From the NCBI RefSeq assembly GCF_017874475.1, contig NZ_JAGGLO010000003.1:62001-126000 (forward strand): a DNA stretch of 64,000 nucleotides. The letters run 5' to 3'. Shown in pieces: positions 60,969 through 64,000 of the stretch. The stretch is from Anaerococcus degeneri (GTDB taxonomy: Bacteria; Bacillota; Clostridia; Tissierellales; Peptoniphilaceae). The notes under the pieces were generated by a model. The model made no database searches and was not told the DNA's origin. It saw nothing but the letters and a program-made list of their open reading frames with translations. The position numbers were made by a program, and so were the translations under genes. The first letter of the stretch is position 1; each line of letters begins with the position of its first letter.

Positions 60969-62126
60969 ATGCTAAAAAGACCAAAAGCATATCTCGCTGG
61001 TATATTTTTAGGCCTGGGCCTCTTATTTCCAAAGACCGCTCTTGCGGATTCTGTAATGATAAATAAAGAAGTCACCGATTCTTCAAACTTCTATACCGAA
61101 GAAAATGGCGGACTTAGCCCAAATGCAAGTATCGATACTACCGACCTATATAATATGGTTAGCGAGGATAATTTTTATTATAAAATAGAATATGAGGGAA
61201 AAATTGGTTATGTAGAAAAAAATCATTTCTACAAACTAAACCACACCAGCCTTGTCAGGGATGCGAATATAAAAAAAGATCCTTCTGATGATGCTGATGA
61301 CCTCACTTCCTATAAGCTTAAAAAAGGAACTAAGGTCACTATCCTTGAATTTATAAATATAGATGATTTTGTAAAAGTTTCCTATGAGCAAAATCGCTTT
61401 GACAATAAATTTATAAACCTAGCCGACAGGGTGACTAAGGCCAAGAAGGGGTTTGTAGAAACCCTAACCCTTGACCCAGTTCCTGTTGAAACCATTGGAA
61501 GAGATGACATAAGAACTGTTACCGTTGACGATGAAGTGGCAAATGCAGAAGAAAAAATCGGTTACGTCCACTTTAAGGACCTAGCCCTTTCTTACAGGGA
61601 CCAAGAAATCATTGATAAATTTTATGACTATTATAATTTGCTAAATGCGTCAATGACCTACAGGCAAACCCCTATCTTTGACCAGGGTCCAGTTTATAAC
61701 CTAAGCAATGGTGAGACCTACGAAGCAACCAGCGATTTACCAGAAATAACTGTCCACATGACAGGTTCTCAAACTGGTATCGACCTATATTCTTATGCAG
61801 TTAAGTTTTTGGGCAATCCTTATGTTTTCGGTGGCGAAGACCTTTATAATGGAATTGACTGCTCAGGCTTTACCATGAGAGTTTACCAAACAATTGGCAT
61901 TAGCCTTCCACACTTTGCCCAAAGCCAGCAAAGGTATGGTATTGAAGTGCCATTTGGCCAAGAAAAGGCCGGAGACTTGGTATTCTTTGGAACAAGCCTA
62001 TACAACATAACCCACGTTGGTATAGCTGATGGCTACGGCAACATGGTCCACGCCTCATCTCCAAGGACAGGCATAATCATAAGCCCAATTAGAAACCCAA
62101 TCTCAATTAAAAGAATAGTGAACTAA
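60969..62126 (+). CDS. secreted NlpC/P60 peptidoglycan endopeptidase with SH3-like repeats
   Basis: A 385-residue exported wall hydrolase. Signal peptide LKRPKAYLAGIFLGLGLLFPKTALA. The region to about residue 230 is two or three bacterial SH3-like segments (YNMVSEDNFYYKIEYEGKIGYVEKNHFY; KLKKGTKVTILEFINIDDFVKVSYE). A C-terminal NlpC/P60 domain follows from about 270: NGIDCSGFTMRVYQTIGISLPHFAQSQQRYG (catalytic Cys), then GDLVFFGTSLYNITHVGIADGYGNMVHA (His). It cleaves stem-peptide bonds during growth or separation. The ATG follows AAGGAG. Monocistronic with a shared terminator. Confidence 0.95.
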   Translation: MLKRPKAYLAGIFLGLGLLFPKTALADSVMINKEVTDSSNFYTEENGGLSPNASIDTTDLYNMVSEDNFYYKIEYEGKIGYVEKNHFYKLNHTSLVRDANIKKDPSDDADDLTSYKLKKGTKVTILEFINIDDFVKVSYEQNRFDNKFINLADRVTKAKKGFVETLTLDPVPVETIGRDDIRTVTVDDEVANAEEKIGYVHFKDLALSYRDQEIIDKFYDYYNLLNASMTYRQTPIFDQGPVYNLSNGETYEATSDLPEITVHMTGSQTGIDLYSYAVKFLGNPYVFGGEDLYNGIDCSGFTMRVYQTIGISLPHFAQSQQRYGIEVPFGQEKAGDLVFFGTSLYNITHVGIADGYGNMVHASSPRTGIIISPIRNPISIKRIVN

Positions 62127-62130
62127 AAAA

Positions 62131-62171
62131 ATTGCTGAACGAGGGAATTTCCTGAGTCAGCAATTTTTTAT
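62131..62171. terminator. bidirectional terminator between the NlpC/P60 and DUF1002 genes
   Basis: ATTGCTGA/TCAGCAAT stem with inner complementarity, an A-run on the left and a run of T on the right. Confidence 0.8.
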
Positions 62172-62177
62172 TTATTA

Positions 62178-63185
62178 TTAGTTATTTGAATTGTCAGCTT
62201 CTTTATTAAAGACAGAAATTATAGAATTAAAAACATCCTTTAGGAAGTTTATAAACTTATCAAGTAGGCCTGAGTCTTTTGCATCTTGGGCAATTTTTTC
62301 AAAATTTTCCTTGTTGTCTTTAGCAAATTTATCTATAGAATCCTTGTTATCTTCATAAAATTTACCAGCTTTGCTTCCAATATCTTTAGCAAGTTTAAAA
62401 AGATTGTCCTTTACTTCCTTGCTATCGATGGCGGAAGTATTTTGGTAAGAAGAAAAATAATTTACCAAGACATTAATATTATTTTCTGAAAGGACCTTGT
62501 CCATATCTACATTTTTAAGGGCATTTATTACATATGTCCCTATTTGTTCTTCTGAAGCGGTCTCGCCATTTTTTTCCTTATATTCAGCTAGGTTTTGCTT
62601 TACTTCAATCACAGCTGCATCTAGTTTTTTGCTATCAAATTCAGGATTGCCTTCGTTTTCCTTTGAGACTTCTATCACTGTCTTTAGCTCATCTTGGGCG
62701 GTTTTTGTCCTTTCTGGGTCAAGATTTTCTCCATGGAGTTCTTCTGATTTATAAACACCAACAAGGGCAGATTCGCCAGTAACAGGTTTTGGACTTGCAA
62801 CGCAAATTTCCGCATCGGTAATACCTGCAGTAATGGCTGCATTTGTGTATTGGGCTTCGGTAATTTGGTTGATGTTGCCAGGAGTCTTGATCATAACCCT
62901 GATACCAGAACCTTTTTCAAGCCTTTTTACAACTATGGATGAAATCATGTTATAATCATCAGTTCCATAGCCAAGATATTTTTTAAGATCAGCACCGTTT
63001 ACAGTACCAACATTTAGTTCACTTGCATCAATTCCTACAGCATTGTCTACAATTTTTCTTTGTTGGTCATTTAAGGCGACACCATAAATTACATCGTCCT
63101 TATTTTTATCAAAACCTGCCGCAAAGGCAAGATTTGATAGGATTAGTGAAAAGGCCAAACATAAGCCAAATATTTTCTTTTTCAT
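62178..63185 (-). CDS. secreted DUF1002-domain protein
   Basis: A 335-residue exported protein of unknown function. Signal peptide KKKIFGLCLAFSLILSNLAFA. The DUF1002 domain reads VIYGVALNDQQRKIVDNAVGI, GYGTDDYNMISSIVVKRLEKGSGIRVMIKTPGNINQITEAQYTNAAITAGITDAEICVASPKPVTGESALVGVYK (across 62740-63000). A Lys/Asp-rich helical tail (about 225-335) may associate with wall or membrane. Its start codon directly follows the Mrp stop, so the two are co-transcribed. Confidence 0.9.
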   Translation of the reverse strand: MKKKIFGLCLAFSLILSNLAFAAGFDKNKDDVIYGVALNDQQRKIVDNAVGIDASELNVGTVNGADLKKYLGYGTDDYNMISSIVVKRLEKGSGIRVMIKTPGNINQITEAQYTNAAITAGITDAEICVASPKPVTGESALVGVYKSEELHGENLDPERTKTAQDELKTVIEVSKENEGNPEFDSKKLDAAVIEVKQNLAEYKEKNGETASEEQIGTYVINALKNVDMDKVLSENNINVLVNYFSSYQNTSAIDSKEVKDNLFKLAKDIGSKAGKFYEDNKDSIDKFAKDNKENFEKIAQDAKDSGLLDKFINFLKDVFNSIISVFNKEADNSNN

Positions 63186-63977
63186 TTATTTTAGTCCTTC
63201 TATTTTTTCTACAATTGGATTTAACATTTCATTATTAATCTCAGTTGCCATTCCTGCATCAATTTTAGATGCAATTGTTGGGTCAATTGGAAGTTTTACT
63301 AATGTATCTACTCCGTATTTTTTAGCAACTTCTTCTATATTTGACTTGCCAAAAATTTCGTGCTTACTTCCACAATCAGGGCATTCAAAGTAGGACATAT
63401 TTTCAACTATGCCTATAATATTTTTGCCCATCATCTTGGCCATCTTTAATGATTTTTCTACAACCATCTCAACAAGGCCTTGAGGAGTCGCCACAGCCAC
63501 AACCCCGTCAATTGGAAGGGATTGGAAGACTGTAAGAGGCACGTCTGCGGTTCCTGGAGGCATATCTACAACCATGTAGTCAATTTTCCCCCAGTCAACA
63601 TCTGTATAAAATTGCTTGATGACCCCTGTCACAATTGATGCCCTCCAAATAACTGGATCAGTTTTTTTAGGCAAAATCATGTTGGTTGAAATAATCTTAA
63701 TTCCATTACAAGCCTTGGCAGGATCCATAATTCCCTCTGCTGTACCACTGACAGCTTCATCAATACCAAAGGCTTCGGCAATTGATGGACCAGTGATGTC
63801 TGCATCAAATAGGCCCACTTCATAGCCTTTGTTTTTAAGGCTTACAGCAAGTTGGCTTGCCACAGAAGACTTGCCTACCCCTCCCTTACCACTCATAACA
63901 GCGATAATCTTTCCGATTTGAGTGCCTGGTTGGGTTTCTATTTTAAATTTATCAAAATTCATTTTTTTATTTTCCAT
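63186..63977 (-). CDS. Mrp/NBP35-family iron-sulfur carrier ATPase
   Basis: A 263-residue cytoplasmic ATPase of the ApbC/Mrp group that builds or carries Fe-S clusters. The deviant Walker A is SGKGGVGKSSVASQLAVSL, switch I DADITGPSIAEAFGI and Walker B VDMPPGTADVPLTVFQSLP. A CxxC pair YFECPDCGSKHEIFG binds the bridging cluster. No N-terminal DUF59 domain. SD is aggag. It precedes the DUF1002 gene in the same transcript. The upstream part of this operon is off the window. Confidence 0.93.
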   Translation of the reverse strand: MENKKMNFDKFKIETQPGTQIGKIIAVMSGKGGVGKSSVASQLAVSLKNKGYEVGLFDADITGPSIAEAFGIDEAVSGTAEGIMDPAKACNGIKIISTNMILPKKTDPVIWRASIVTGVIKQFYTDVDWGKIDYMVVDMPPGTADVPLTVFQSLPIDGVVAVATPQGLVEMVVEKSLKMAKMMGKNIIGIVENMSYFECPDCGSKHEIFGKSNIEEVAKKYGVDTLVKLPIDPTIASKIDAGMATEINNEMLNPIVEKIEGLK

Positions 63978-64000
63978 TTTATCTCCTAATTCATTTTTAT

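Noticed and set aside
1-64000. CRISPR array, rRNA or tRNA genes, prophage
   Set aside because: No regularly spaced repeats, no rRNA-like tract, no cloverleaf with a CCA-ready end and no phage structural genes noticed by eye.

Overview
The window is AT-rich chromosomal DNA from a low-GC Gram-positive anaerobe. The most likely source is Anaerococcus or a close relative in the Peptoniphilaceae. This rests on gene content: Gram-positive ECF transporter genes, class B sortase, an NlpC/P60 SH3-type wall hydrolase, lipobox lipoproteins, ferritin, CoA-transferase plus thiolase, QueH, and A/T-rich intrinsic terminators. The species is inferred from content, not from a marker gene. I see no rRNA, tRNA, CRISPR array or intact transposase.

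Layout. 1-2.6 kb: pstS-pstC-pstA phosphate uptake genes (pstA runs off the edge) behind a PhoP-box-like repeat. 2.7-4.2 kb: an NCS2 uracil/xanthine permease with a structured leader. 4.4-5.4 kb: asnA. 5.4-10.5 kb: a Fur-type iron/metallophore ABC operon with an added methyltransferase and a bicupin protein, facing a divergent Crp/Fnr regulator. 10.5-19.7 kb: a long leftward run of recQ, a DUF4097-like protein, a small membrane protein, truA, ecfT-ecfA2-ecfA1, an L,D-transpeptidase and a THUMP RNA methyltransferase. 19.8-22 kb: hydrolase plus FAD oxidoreductase. 22-25 kb: azlCD and an HPr-kinase-like P-loop protein.

25.4-29.6 kb: a three-gene envelope module (DUF3298-like lipoprotein, zinc-ribbon membrane protein, SPFH protein with SHOCT tail) resembling Bacillus ydjGHI but without pspA. 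29.8-32.8 kb: a membrane LuxR-type one-component sensor with an anchored family-1 binding protein and no permease. 33-38.8 kb: ogg, srtB, glutaredoxin, HAD phosphatase, ferritin, queH, and rpsI-rplM with an L13 leader. 38.9-46.9 kb: trkHA, an M20 amidohydrolase and potABCD. 47-51.9 kb: an extracellular FMN/FAD reductase, a membrane protein, a small GNAT and an MFS carrier.

52.1-57.3 kb: an ato-like acetoacetate operon (CoA-transferase A/B, thiolase, SLC13-type carrier) facing a LysR gene broken by one in-frame stop. 57.5-64 kb: glsA, a frameshifted ABC exporter, an HD-domain protein, an NlpC/P60 hydrolase, a DUF1002 protein and an Mrp ATPase.

The signals most worth following are: two copies of a long palindromic element between convergent genes (about 35.9 and 57.4 kb); the orphan binding protein plus LuxR sensor pair; the iron operon with its two non-transport genes; the structured leader of the NCS2 permease; the L,D-transpeptidase whose only good ribosome site points at an ATA codon; and the two broken genes.
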